From JAFEDN01 sp963832945 (GTDB lineage Bacteria > Pseudomonadota > Gammaproteobacteria > Coxiellales > Coxiellaceae), in contig CAWHVV010000010.1 of NCBI GenBank assembly GCA_963832945.1, positions 558,001 to 622,000 of the forward strand: a stretch of DNA of 64,000 bases, written 5' to 3'. A model generated the notes under the pieces. That model was not told the DNA's origin. It was given only the letters and a program-made list of their open reading frames with translations, and did no database searches. Position numbers and translations under genes: made by a program. Of this stretch, positions 17,036 to 25,605 are shown one piece after another. How positions within the stretch are numbered: the first letter of the stretch is position 1; the number at the start of each line of letters is the position of its first letter.

Positions 17036-18031
17036 TTAAATTGAAACGGTACTAAAATACTTTGATGAAGACGCTATTTGCGATTCCGCCGTGCGCATTA
17101 AATCTTCTACATTGGCGTCGGTATTGGTTAGCAATACAATTTTTTCCTTGAGCCAATCAAAATGAACAGATTTTTCATTGCCTTGTTTTAATAGCTCCAC
17201 GAACATGAGGGTAGCGTTAAGTTTAGATTGATCGTCCGGGGAACGAGAAACTGACTCTTTAAATTCAGGCATGTAAAAAAGCTCTTTGAGGGTTTCTTCC
17301 CGCTCAGATTTAAATTCAAATATAATTGGGTGAAAATATTTTTTCGTATCATTTATGTCTTCAAAATAACACTCGTCTCTATCCTTTGCGTTTAAATTTA
17401 AGAGACCGCCGGAGATGAATTGATAAAATCTTAATTGCATTAATTGCAAAAATGCGTTTTTTATCTCTTCTCCACTTTCTTTTATAGGCTGTAATAATTT
17501 ATCTAATTTTGCATTCATGGATCGTTCCGAATCCCGTTCTTTTATTTCGGTTTCTGGATGCTGATTTTCATCCTCATGAATAAAAGTTTTTAATTTTTTG
17601 ACTAATTTTTCAAAATATTTTCCTATCAGTTTTAAAGTTTCAACGTCCTGACGAGAAGGACTGTATAGGAGAATTGTTTTGATTATTTCATCCAACCGTT
17701 TATCGTGTTGTAAATATCGTTGGTAATTTTTTTCTGCGGTTATACTTTCCTGTTTCTGTTTTACTATTTTTAAACCATCAACCAGAATTGACAACTGCCT
17801 CTGTAACCGGCTGGTACTAAAGAACCAAAAAAATGTGCGATTATTTTCTAGAATAAAGTTTTCAATAGCCCCAATAATATCATCAAGAGTCTTTATCTCA
17901 GGTCGGCTGATTTTAGTTATTATTTGATTCTTTTGACCTATCCTGTCGGTGAGTATCAGATCAATATTTTTTATAATGCTCTCTTTGCTCAGTCTAAAAT
18001 TTTCTAGAATGTAATTCTGGCTTGTTTTCAT
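17036..18031 (-). CDS. Unknown helical protein
   Basis: A 331-residue protein I do not recognise, with a GAGG ribosome site upstream. It is highly charged and predicted helical throughout, with no signal peptide or membrane segment except a short aromatic stretch FFWFFSTSRLQRQL near residue 70. Its low GC and lack of homology to the surrounding core genes suggest an accessory or effector gene. It is transcribed away from the LysR gene with 150 bp between their starts, so the LysR regulator might control it; this is an inference from position only. Confidence 0.55.
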   Translation of the reverse strand: MKTSQNYILENFRLSKESIIKNIDLILTDRIGQKNQIITKISRPEIKTLDDIIGAIENFILENNRTFFWFFSTSRLQRQLSILVDGLKIVKQKQESITAEKNYQRYLQHDKRLDEIIKTILLYSPSRQDVETLKLIGKYFEKLVKKLKTFIHEDENQHPETEIKERDSERSMNAKLDKLLQPIKESGEEIKNAFLQLMQLRFYQFISGGLLNLNAKDRDECYFEDINDTKKYFHPIIFEFKSEREETLKELFYMPEFKESVSRSPDDQSKLNATLMFVELLKQGNEKSVHFDWLKEKIVLLTNTDANVEDLMRTAESQIASSSKYFSTVSI

Positions 18032-18181
18032 AATAAATACCTCTACGTCTAAAATGTGTTAATATATATGACTTAATGAAACGCCCATGGGTATATTCAT
18101 TTTTAGGTTACTATAAAAGAATTATTGAAATAGAAAAATAAGCTAATAGTTAAAACAATACTCACAAAGAGTTCGGAATCC

Positions 18182-19084
18182 ATGAGTGAATTTGATCATA
18201 TAATCATGTATTTGAATGTGGTAGAAACCAAAAGCTTCACCAAAGCGGCAGACAGACTGGGCATTTCCGCCAACGCTGTCAGCAAGCAGGTCACTCAACT
18301 GGAGCAGGAGTTGGGATTAACGCTTTTATCACGCTCAACGCGTCATCTGGAAGTCACGGAATCGGGTAAAATCATTTATCAAAAAGGCAAACTGGCGCAA
18401 AAAAGTCTGGCGGATATTAACGAATATGCTCTCTCCTCACAGACGAAACCCAGCGGTACTCTGGCGATTGCAGCCAGCATGGGCGCCGGACAAAGCATGT
18501 TATCGGCGCATTTGCCTGAATTTTTACAGTTATATCCCGAGATATCGGTTTATCTGCAATTTTCGGACGACTTTCCCGATTTAAACTCTCTGGAAAATGA
18601 TTCTATTAATATCGTTTTTGGGTTTTCATTGTCGTTGATTCCCGGCAAGCTGAAAGGGATTGATCTGATCCGTAAACGCGTTAACGCCGTTCAGCGGATT
18701 ATTTGCGCTTCGCCAGAATATTTGGCCCGCTGCAAAGAACCACAAAACTATGACGATTTGCGAACTCATAACATTATCGTCCATAGCCATAATCCAAAAA
18801 ACTCATTAATTCGTGAATGTGAAAAACGGCAAATCCAGCTCCCGGGAATTATATTGGTAAACAATTCGGCCTCTATCCTGAAACTGGCGATCGAAGGTAA
18901 TGGCATCGCCAATGTTGCCGATTTAATGGTTAGCAGTGAATTAGCCGCCGGTACTTTAAAAAGAATTTTACCATTTCACCAGGAACCGCCGATGGAAATT
19001 TATTTATTTTACAAAAAAATCCGCTATTTACCGCTGAAAATTATAAAATTTATAGAATTCTTTCAGCAACTTTCTTCCCGCTAA
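18182..19084 (+). CDS. LysR family transcriptional regulator
   Basis: A 300-residue regulator. The N-terminal winged helix-turn-helix is typical: VVETKSFTKAADRLGISANA, then VSKQVTQLEQELGLTLLSRS. The remainder is the periplasmic-binding-like effector domain (about residues 90-295). The target is not known, but such regulators usually act on a divergent neighbour, here the unknown gene at 17036. The stop TAA coincides with the target duplication of the hairpin element inserted immediately after it. The terminal SSR residues resemble the ends that the PE repeat gives other genes. Confidence 0.9.
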   Translation: MSEFDHIIMYLNVVETKSFTKAADRLGISANAVSKQVTQLEQELGLTLLSRSTRHLEVTESGKIIYQKGKLAQKSLADINEYALSSQTKPSGTLAIAASMGAGQSMLSAHLPEFLQLYPEISVYLQFSDDFPDLNSLENDSINIVFGFSLSLIPGKLKGIDLIRKRVNAVQRIICASPEYLARCKEPQNYDDLRTHNIIVHSHNPKNSLIRECEKRQIQLPGIILVNNSASILKLAIEGNGIANVADLMVSSELAAGTLKRILPFHQEPPMEIYLFYKKIRYLPLKIIKFIEFFQQLSSR

Positions 19085-19263
19085 GGACCCTCGCATAAAT
19101 AACTTTGACAATTGGCGCTTAGACAGGATTCAGATTTAAATGATTTTATTCTCGAAAAAATGGGCGCATAGCAGGCTATGTAAGCGTTTTTTCGAGAATA
19201 AAATCATTTAAAGATCAGCCCTGGATAAGATGCCAATTGTCAAAGTTATTTATGCGAGGGTCC
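19085..19263. mobile_element. Hairpin MITE, copy 2, inserted in a PE remnant
   Basis: 179 bp with terminal repeats GGACCCTCGCATAAATAACT and the complementary right end, flanked by TAA at 19082-19084 and 19264-19266. It is copy 1 in the opposite orientation, with the same arms and centre. Joining the flanks gives TTCCCGCTAAGTACAGCG, the terminal hairpin of the PE family, and the PE remnant continues to about 19287. The MITE therefore jumped into a pre-existing PE copy between two convergent genes. Confidence 0.8.
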
Positions 19264-19286
19264 TAAGTACAGCGAAAATTGCTTCT

Positions 19287-20582
19287 TCAAGCTTGCAAGA
19301 TACCTTTAAAATCGGCGGTGAGGCTGTCCAGGCTGAGGCGGTTCAGGAATAATGAATAAGTCATCCATGTTGTCAAACCGGCTAAATCGCGAAATTGCTG
19401 TGGTAAAAATTTGGGAGGAATGACAATGCCCTCTTTGACTAAATCGGATAAAATCGCCAGATCTTCCAAAGTGGTTTTGCCCAAAAATAACAACGGAATG
19501 TAATGCGATAAACCATTTTTAATCGCCAGACGAATATAATTGTAAATTAACACAAAACCCTTGCTGTACGATAAATCTTTTGTAAATGGCCCAAAACCCG
19601 CGATGCAACCGCGAAAAACACGCACAGTGGCGTGATAACAGCTCTCTTCCTCAAAACCTAATTCGCGATAAAAATTAAAAACATCCAGAAATTCCGCACC
19701 CTGCTCCACCATGCTCACCGCGGTTACACGATGAGTCAACATCAAGACACGTTTGGGAGAGGACGAAAAAGTAAAAATTTCCATAATAATCGCCAAACCT
19801 TCCTGACTGACCGTCGAAGACGGCGGCCCTTTGCTGAGAAAGGTACATATCGGTTGCGACAGCCCGTTTAAGGTCGTCGCCATGTGCACCCATCCCTCAT
19901 GGACTTCCAGAACACGTAAATCCCGCTCCGAGAATACCGCGTTTTTTCGCAGTTTAATCCACTCAGCGCCCGCGGATGCGTCTGCGACGATATCGTCGCT
20001 GAGCTTCACACGGATGGGATCGTCAGGGGTTTGAAAATATTCGTTTAAACGCCTGCCCAGTATTGGCACGGCCTCTTCGCTGGGATATTTTTTTTCATCC
20101 AGGGCATCGGGTTCCAGACGGGATTTGGCCAAAGTGTTTGTCACTAAAGCTGCCAAATCCTGCAATGTGGGGGCTCCGGCGTAAAAGGCATCCTGAGAAC
20201 TGCCATACAATTCCTGAGAAATTTTGGGAAACTCACGCGTACCCCGAGCCTGTAATAGGCGGATGACTTCCCGATATTCGCGGCACATGCGCATCATAAT
20301 ATTACCCAACCCGCTAAATTGGCCTAAATGGCGGCGAATATCCCGCTCAATCGCATAAAATTCTTCGATCTTGGTTGCCGGGTCATAACCCAAAGGATTT
20401 TTTTCATAAGTTCCTCTGTCCACCCGAGGGGGTTCCTGACAGCGACTATTAAAAAAATTCTGTTTCACTTCCAGTGGCCATTTTATGGCATTCAAAATAC
20501 GAATATCACTCTGCGCAGCGACAATTCGCTGGGATAGTGAATGGATTATCTTTTTATATTGAGGTAATGCGAGTGTGCTCAT
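19287..20582 (-). CDS. QEGLA-motif metallopeptidase-like protein (DUF1704)
   Basis: A 431-residue member of the flavohemoglobin expression-modulating QEGLA motif family. The key region is VHEGWVHMATTLNG (an HExxxH zinc site) followed by STVSQEGLAIIMEIF, which carries the family motif. The fold is shared with the vertebrate tubulin carboxypeptidase MATCAP, so a peptidase activity is likely, although the bacterial substrate is unknown. It is soluble, with no signal peptide. The C-terminal end comes directly after the PE remnant. Confidence 0.85.
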   Translation of the reverse strand: MSTLALPQYKKIIHSLSQRIVAAQSDIRILNAIKWPLEVKQNFFNSRCQEPPRVDRGTYEKNPLGYDPATKIEEFYAIERDIRRHLGQFSGLGNIMMRMCREYREVIRLLQARGTREFPKISQELYGSSQDAFYAGAPTLQDLAALVTNTLAKSRLEPDALDEKKYPSEEAVPILGRRLNEYFQTPDDPIRVKLSDDIVADASAGAEWIKLRKNAVFSERDLRVLEVHEGWVHMATTLNGLSQPICTFLSKGPPSSTVSQEGLAIIMEIFTFSSSPKRVLMLTHRVTAVSMVEQGAEFLDVFNFYRELGFEEESCYHATVRVFRGCIAGFGPFTKDLSYSKGFVLIYNYIRLAIKNGLSHYIPLLFLGKTTLEDLAILSDLVKEGIVIPPKFLPQQFRDLAGLTTWMTYSLFLNRLSLDSLTADFKGILQA

Positions 20583-20603
20583 ACTAAAAATAATAGCATC
20601 TTA

Positions 20604-20781
20604 GGGCCTGTTAAGAAATAACTTGGACATTTAGCATCCCATTTGACATGCATCTTTAAACGAACTGATTGAGAAAAAACGTTTACATAGAATAACTATG
20701 CGCACATTTTTTCTCAATCAGTTCGTTTAAATCTGCATGCCAACTGGGCGCCAAATATCCAAGTTATTTCTTAACAGGCCC
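20604..20781. mobile_element. Hairpin MITE, copy 3 (diverged arms)
   Basis: 178 bp, ends GGGCCTGTTAAGAAATAACT, flanked by TTA at 20601-20603 and 20782-20784. The centre (TTTACATAG to CTATGCGCACATTTTT) matches copies 1 and 2. The long arms differ (AAACGAACTGATTGAG instead of AAATGATTTTATTCTC) yet still pair perfectly with each other. It fills the gap between the divergent QEGLA and efp genes. Confidence 0.8.
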
Positions 20782-20845
20782 TTACCATTGTCAAGTGAAT
20801 TAACAGATGTCATGATATTCCTCTTCTCTTTGACATGAGGTAAAT

Positions 20846-21412
20846 ATGGCTAATATCAGCACCAACGAATTCCGCAGCGGCGTCAAGGTCATGATGGACG
20901 GTGATCCATGCAATATCCTGGAAAATGAATTTGTTAAACCTGGCAAAGGGCAGGCCTTTAATCGGGTCAGACTCCGCAATTTAAAAACCGGGCGGGTCCT
21001 GGAACGCACCTTTAAATCGGGAGATACCCTGCCATCGGCAGACGTCGTGGATATGGAAATGCAGTATCTCTATAATGACGGCGAAGCCTGGCATTTTATG
21101 AATAACGATACATTTGAACAATATACCGCCAACGAAACGGTGATGGGTGACGCCAAACAATGGCTCAAAGGCCAGGAAACCTGCATCGTCACCATGTACA
21201 ACGGCAACCCCCTGACCGTCAATCCACCCAATCAGGTTATTTTGATGGTCTCTGAAACAGATCCAGGATTGAAGGGCGATACGGTTAGCGGCAGCGGTAA
21301 AAGCGCCACTTTAGAAACCGGAGCCGTCGTTCGCGTCCCGTTATTTGTTGAGCAGGGCGAAATGATCAAAGTAGACACTCGTACCGGGCAGTATGTCTCC
21401 CGAGTTAAATGA
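20846..21412 (+). CDS. efp: Elongation factor P
   Basis: EF-P relieves ribosome stalling at polyproline. The 188 residues show the KOW-like N domain with VKPGKGQAFNRVRL, whose loop lysine is the site beta-lysylated by EpmA, and the C-terminal VSETDPGLKGDT and GAVVRVPLFVEQGE with the family signature. The gene for the modifying enzyme, epmA, overlaps its 3' end, so the substrate and its modifier form one unit. The region just upstream is taken up by a hairpin MITE, so the promoter must lie in the last 60 bases. Confidence 0.97.
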   Translation: MANISTNEFRSGVKVMMDGDPCNILENEFVKPGKGQAFNRVRLRNLKTGRVLERTFKSGDTLPSADVVDMEMQYLYNDGEAWHFMNNDTFEQYTANETVMGDAKQWLKGQETCIVTMYNGNPLTVNPPNQVILMVSETDPGLKGDTVSGSGKSATLETGAVVRVPLFVEQGEMIKVDTRTGQYVSRVK

Positions 21413-22364
21413 CAGCAAGGATTGGCGTCCTAATGCAACGCTGGCGAACTTAAAGTTACGCGCAAAAATATTGGGACAAATTCGCCGTTTTTTTGCCGAG
21501 CGTCAGGTCATGGAAGTGGAAACACCGGCTTTAGGCCGTTTCACCATTACAGACCGTCACATCATTAGTTTGGCCGTTCCCACTCCCGGTGATGGGCATT
21601 ATTACCTGCAAACTTCGCCGGAATATGCCATGAAGCGCTTGCTGGCAGCCGGGTCGGGATGCATTTATCAAATTTGTAAAGCTTTTCGCGCGGCAGAAAA
21701 GGGGTCAAGACACAATCCCGAATTCACCATGCTGGAATGGTACCGGCTGGGTTTTAATCATCAGCAATTGATGGATGAAATCGATACACTGCTGCGCACT
21801 ATTTTAAACACTCCTCCGGCGCAACGCGTGACTTACAACGAATTATTCCAGCTTCATTTTAATTTAAATATTCATACCAGCACGGATCATCAATTACGTC
21901 AGCACATTCATCTCGCCGGCTGGATGAAAGAAACCGGCCAACTGGACCGTGATACCTGTTTACAATTAATGATGAGTCATGGCATAGAACCGCATTTGGG
22001 CTTTGAGGCGCCACTATTTGTTTACGACTTTCCCGCTTCCCAAGCCGCTCTGGCACGCTTAAGCAAAACCCAACCGCCGGTAGCGGAACGTTTTGAGTTG
22101 TATATTCAGGGATATGAAGTTGCCAATGGTTTCCACGAGCTGACCGATCCTGTGGAGCAGGAACAACGTTTTTTACAGGATCAACACCAGCGCCGCCAAA
22201 GTGGTGAAGCCGTACTCCCCATGGACCCGCGATTATTATCCGCATTACAGCACGGCTTACCGGATTGCGCGGGAGTTGCTCTGGGGATAGACCGGCTCAT
22301 GCTGTTAGCTGCTTCGGCTGGTCATATTGAAGAAGTGCTGGCTTTCGCCTGGGACCGCAGTTGA
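21393..22364 (+). CDS. epmA: EF-P--(R)-beta-lysine ligase
   Basis: A truncated lysyl-tRNA synthetase paralogue that attaches (R)-beta-lysine to EF-P. The 323 residues consist only of the class II catalytic domain: motif 1 around FAERQVMEVETPAL, motif 2 KAFRAAEKGSRHNPEFTMLEW, and motif 3 GVALGIDRLMLLA. No anticodon-binding domain is present. The start lies within the efp 3' end (20-bp overlap). The 3' end overlaps the convergent psd gene by 43 bp. epmB is not in the window. Confidence 0.93.
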   Translation: MSPELNDSKDWRPNATLANLKLRAKILGQIRRFFAERQVMEVETPALGRFTITDRHIISLAVPTPGDGHYYLQTSPEYAMKRLLAAGSGCIYQICKAFRAAEKGSRHNPEFTMLEWYRLGFNHQQLMDEIDTLLRTILNTPPAQRVTYNELFQLHFNLNIHTSTDHQLRQHIHLAGWMKETGQLDRDTCLQLMMSHGIEPHLGFEAPLFVYDFPASQAALARLSKTQPPVAERFELYIQGYEVANGFHELTDPVEQEQRFLQDQHQRRQSGEAVLPMDPRLLSALQHGLPDCAGVALGIDRLMLLAASAGHIEEVLAFAWDRS

Positions 22365-23209
22365 GAATCAGTCGTTAAGGAACCGATCTCCTGACCCATT
22401 TTGACTGAGTCCCCCGGCTGCAATGACTCTTGCCAGCGAGCATTGTCCGGTCCAAATAATACGATAACAGTAGAACCCCATTGAAAATAACCTATTTCAT
22501 CGCCCCTCTGAAAGCTGATCGATGAATCCTGATAAATTTTATTCACGGGTTTTTCACCTCGGGATGGCATCACTTCGCCGTGCCAGACCGTGACGACGCC
22601 ACCAATTAACAGTGCCCCCACAAAAATGACGGCCATGGGACCCGCGGCGGTAGCAAATAAACAAATGACCCGTTCGTTTCGCGCAAACAATCGGGGGATT
22701 CCAAGGACTGATTCCGCGTTCACTGAAAACAATTGACCAGGAATATGGATCATCTGTTTCAGCGTACCTGAAACGGGTATATGGACACGATGATAATCTT
22801 TAGGCGCCAGATAGACAGTGAAAAACTCACCTCCTGTAAAATATTGCGACATTCCCGTGTCACCACCCAACAAATCATTTAACCCGTAATAGCGCCCCTT
22901 AGCCTGCAACAACCGTCCATCCCGAATTTTTCCGAATTCACTGATAACCCCATCCGCAGGGCAGCCAATTGAGTCTTGATCCTGCGGGAGCGGACGCGCC
23001 TGCGATTTTAAGCGGCGAATAAAAAAATCATTAAAAGAAGGAAACCGCTCAATATCCGTTATTAAAGATTCTGACAAATCTACCTTAAAATACCGGATAA
23101 AATGGCGTATCGCCCATTTTTTAAAAAACGTACACCGGGAGCGCGCAAAACAAGCCAGCAATCGGGATGCGCCATGTTTCCAGATTATTTTTTGCCAAAA
23201 TATAAACAT
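22322..23209 (-). CDS. psd: Phosphatidylserine decarboxylase proenzyme
   Basis: Converts phosphatidylserine to phosphatidylethanolamine at the inner membrane. The 295-residue proenzyme contains the self-cleavage site as QWGSTVIVLFG near residue 250: cleavage before Ser yields the pyruvoyl alpha chain. Other landmarks are FNDFFIRRLK, CPADGVISEFG, and YLAPKDYHRVHIPVSG with the catalytic His. The 3' end overlaps the convergent epmA end. It acts in one pathway with pssA at 3087. Confidence 0.94.
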   Translation of the reverse strand: MFIFWQKIIWKHGASRLLACFARSRCTFFKKWAIRHFIRYFKVDLSESLITDIERFPSFNDFFIRRLKSQARPLPQDQDSIGCPADGVISEFGKIRDGRLLQAKGRYYGLNDLLGGDTGMSQYFTGGEFFTVYLAPKDYHRVHIPVSGTLKQMIHIPGQLFSVNAESVLGIPRLFARNERVICLFATAAGPMAVIFVGALLIGGVVTVWHGEVMPSRGEKPVNKIYQDSSISFQRGDEIGYFQWGSTVIVLFGPDNARWQESLQPGDSVKMGQEIGSLTTDSQLRSQAKASTSSI

Positions 23210-23253
23210 CCCTTAGTATAACACCGAAGTGAAAAACGATATAATACCTGATC

Positions 23254-24381
23254 ATGGAAATTTATTTAGTGGGCGGCGCAGTGCGTGATGCATTGCTGGG
23301 ACTACCTGTCACCGAGCGGGACTGGGTGGTTGTGGGCGCTACGCCGGAGGAAATGCTTAAATTGGGCTACCAACCGGTTGGCAAGGATTTTCCGGTTTTT
23401 CTGCACCCGCAAACCCACGAAGAATATGCACTCGCCCGCACGGAACGCAAAACCGGCAAAGGCTATAAAGGCTTTACGTTTCACAGTGATCCGGATGTTA
23501 GCCTTATCGCCGATCTGCAGCGCCGTGATCTGACCATCAACGCCATCGCCCAAACACCGGATGGAGAACTGATTGACCCATATAACGGCAAGGCAGATTT
23601 AAAAGATCGCGTCTTACGTCACGTCTCCACTGCCTTTCAGGAAGACCCCGTCAGAATTTTACGTCTGGCACGGTTTGCAGCCCGGTTTACCGAATTCAAC
23701 GTTCATCCCGACACTCTGACTTTAATGCAAATTATGGTGAGAAACGGCGAAGTGAACGCCCTGGTCGCCGAGCGTGTCTGGCAGGAATTTTCACGGGCTT
23801 TGGAAACCGCAGCGCCGTGGAGATTTTTAAGTGTACTGGAAGAATGCGGAGCCCTTGCCATCCTGTTTCCGGAAATTAAATTAACTCTCCACAACATCTC
23901 CGTGTTAAAAAACGCGACTCAGACTCCGCAGGGAACTGTGCGTTTTGCGGCATTAATGCACGAACTGGAACCCGGTGCGTTAGTCTCTCTGTGCCAAAAA
24001 TATCGCATTCCCCGCGAATACACGGAGCTGGCTGTGCATACTGCCCGATGGTATAACACCTATCCCCGTATCATCATGGCCTCCCCGGAAGAAATTTTTA
24101 AATTATTAAAAGCAGTGGACGCCCGCCGCCGGCCGGAACGTTTTCAACAATTTTTGCTGGCCTGCGACGCTATCACGGATTTTGCCCATACTGTCTGCGG
24201 AAAATTTTTGTGGGCATCCGCCCAGGAAATACAATCCATTGACATACAACCCTTACTGGAACAAAACTTGCGCGGCAATGAATTCTCGCTCTCTCTTGAA
24301 AAATTACAACTAAAAGTCATTGAGAATATGCTCCCCCGCTTCATGAGGAAACATCTTAACCCTGATGACAACCTATATTGA
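23254..24381 (+). CDS. cca: CCA tRNA nucleotidyltransferase
   Basis: Adds or repairs the 3' CCA end of tRNAs without a template. The 375 residues begin with the class II nucleotidyltransferase signature GGAVRDALLG, then ERDWVVVGATPEEM, the DLQRRDLTINAIA metal site region, and EDPVRILRLARFAAR. At about 375 residues it lacks the extra C-terminal HD phosphohydrolase domain of the E. coli enzyme. Divergent from psd with 44 bp between the starts. Confidence 0.94.
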   Translation: MEIYLVGGAVRDALLGLPVTERDWVVVGATPEEMLKLGYQPVGKDFPVFLHPQTHEEYALARTERKTGKGYKGFTFHSDPDVSLIADLQRRDLTINAIAQTPDGELIDPYNGKADLKDRVLRHVSTAFQEDPVRILRLARFAARFTEFNVHPDTLTLMQIMVRNGEVNALVAERVWQEFSRALETAAPWRFLSVLEECGALAILFPEIKLTLHNISVLKNATQTPQGTVRFAALMHELEPGALVSLCQKYRIPREYTELAVHTARWYNTYPRIIMASPEEIFKLLKAVDARRRPERFQQFLLACDAITDFAHTVCGKFLWASAQEIQSIDIQPLLEQNLRGNEFSLSLEKLQLKVIENMLPRFMRKHLNPDDNLY

Positions 24382-24383
24382 AC

Positions 24384-25458
24384 CTATGACGTTAGTGACA
24401 ATACCCTTTGTCCCAATTCTTTAAAAACAGCCGAAAAATTATCTCTGCTAGTTAAGATGGTTTTTTCAGCATGACCAAAAACCTTACCAATCTCTTTAAT
24501 ATCCTCATCTGTTAGTGCGAATGCAGGTTTTGATAATTGCTGACTTATTGCAATAAGAGAATTAAAGTCAGGTACATGAGCCAAATCATAAGGGTTCAAA
24601 CCAGTATTACTTAATTCTTCCGCAATTCGTTGACTTACTAATAACACAATTAATTTGTTCCAAAGATGGAACAAGCTTTTTATTTACAGCTTCTCTTATT
24701 ATATCTATCCACTTCTGAAAAGATTTTGCTGGTTTTTCATTTCTTGGCCTATATCTCTGTTGTATTGCTCCCAGGAACATTGGCTGGTTTCTTATTGGGA
24801 ATGTCCTGTTATCAAACTTATTGTCAGACTTAAATCTTGTAATTTCAGTATGCCATTTTCTTATATTTTTCTCTAGCGAACTTATTGCCTGCAAGCAAAA
24901 ATAATCAGGTGATGTAGGAACAATAAAATAATCACTAGACATTAAAATAACTTCATTTAACCCACCAACATTTGGGCTTAAATCATAAATTAAGTAATCT
25001 ATATTTTCTCTTCTCGCAATATCCTGAAGTATCTTGGGTAAATTGCCAGGTATATTTTTAGTAGCAGGGACACCAGAAGCTATTTTCAATGAAAGGCTAA
25101 TCTGAGAATCTAAATCAGCAATATCAAGATGCCCAGCCAGCAGAAAAAGATTTTCATTTGTAGTTACCAATAACTTACCTTTTTCATTATTAATGTAAGC
25201 TTCCGGTGTGTTCCCGTTGATTAAAGCTTCCACAATAGGTTTCATAGTTAAATTTTCACGACTAGAATAAAATACGTTCATGTTTTCGTCTTCAACCGCC
25301 ATATAACCCAGCACAAGACCAGTAAGATTGCATTGTGAGTCTAAATCAACCATTAAAACTTTTTTGCCGAGAATTGCTAAGCTCCACCCCAGATTAAAGG
25401 CAGTAGTTGTTTTACTCACTCCCCCTTTGTGGTTAAATAGACATACTGATTTTGTCAT
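24384..25458 (-). pseudogene. Orphan ParA-type ATPase with a frameshift
   Basis: A ParA/Soj-like partition ATPase. The deviant Walker A NHKGGVSKTTTAFNLGWS, the switch KVLMVDLDSQCNLT and YLIYDLSPNVGGL are intact. At about 24662 the frame changes; removing one base (C in GAACAAATT) joins VPSLE to KLIVLLVSQRIAEEL, which continues to the stop at 24384 for about 355 residues in all. No parB or parS is visible beside it. The AT-rich codons and the adjacent large inverted repeat suggest an acquired plasmid- or island-derived gene. Frameshift or sequencing error cannot be told apart here. Confidence 0.75.
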
Positions 25459-25605
25459 AGCTTTTTTAATATGTCAGTATTTTCATAGCTGCTTTTGATA
25501 GACATTGAACAACTCCTTATAGTTCAGCAAGCAGATTCAGCACTAATCATTACGATTTTATCAGAAAATGGAAGCGATGAGTATACAGCAAGGCAGACCG
25601 CACAG

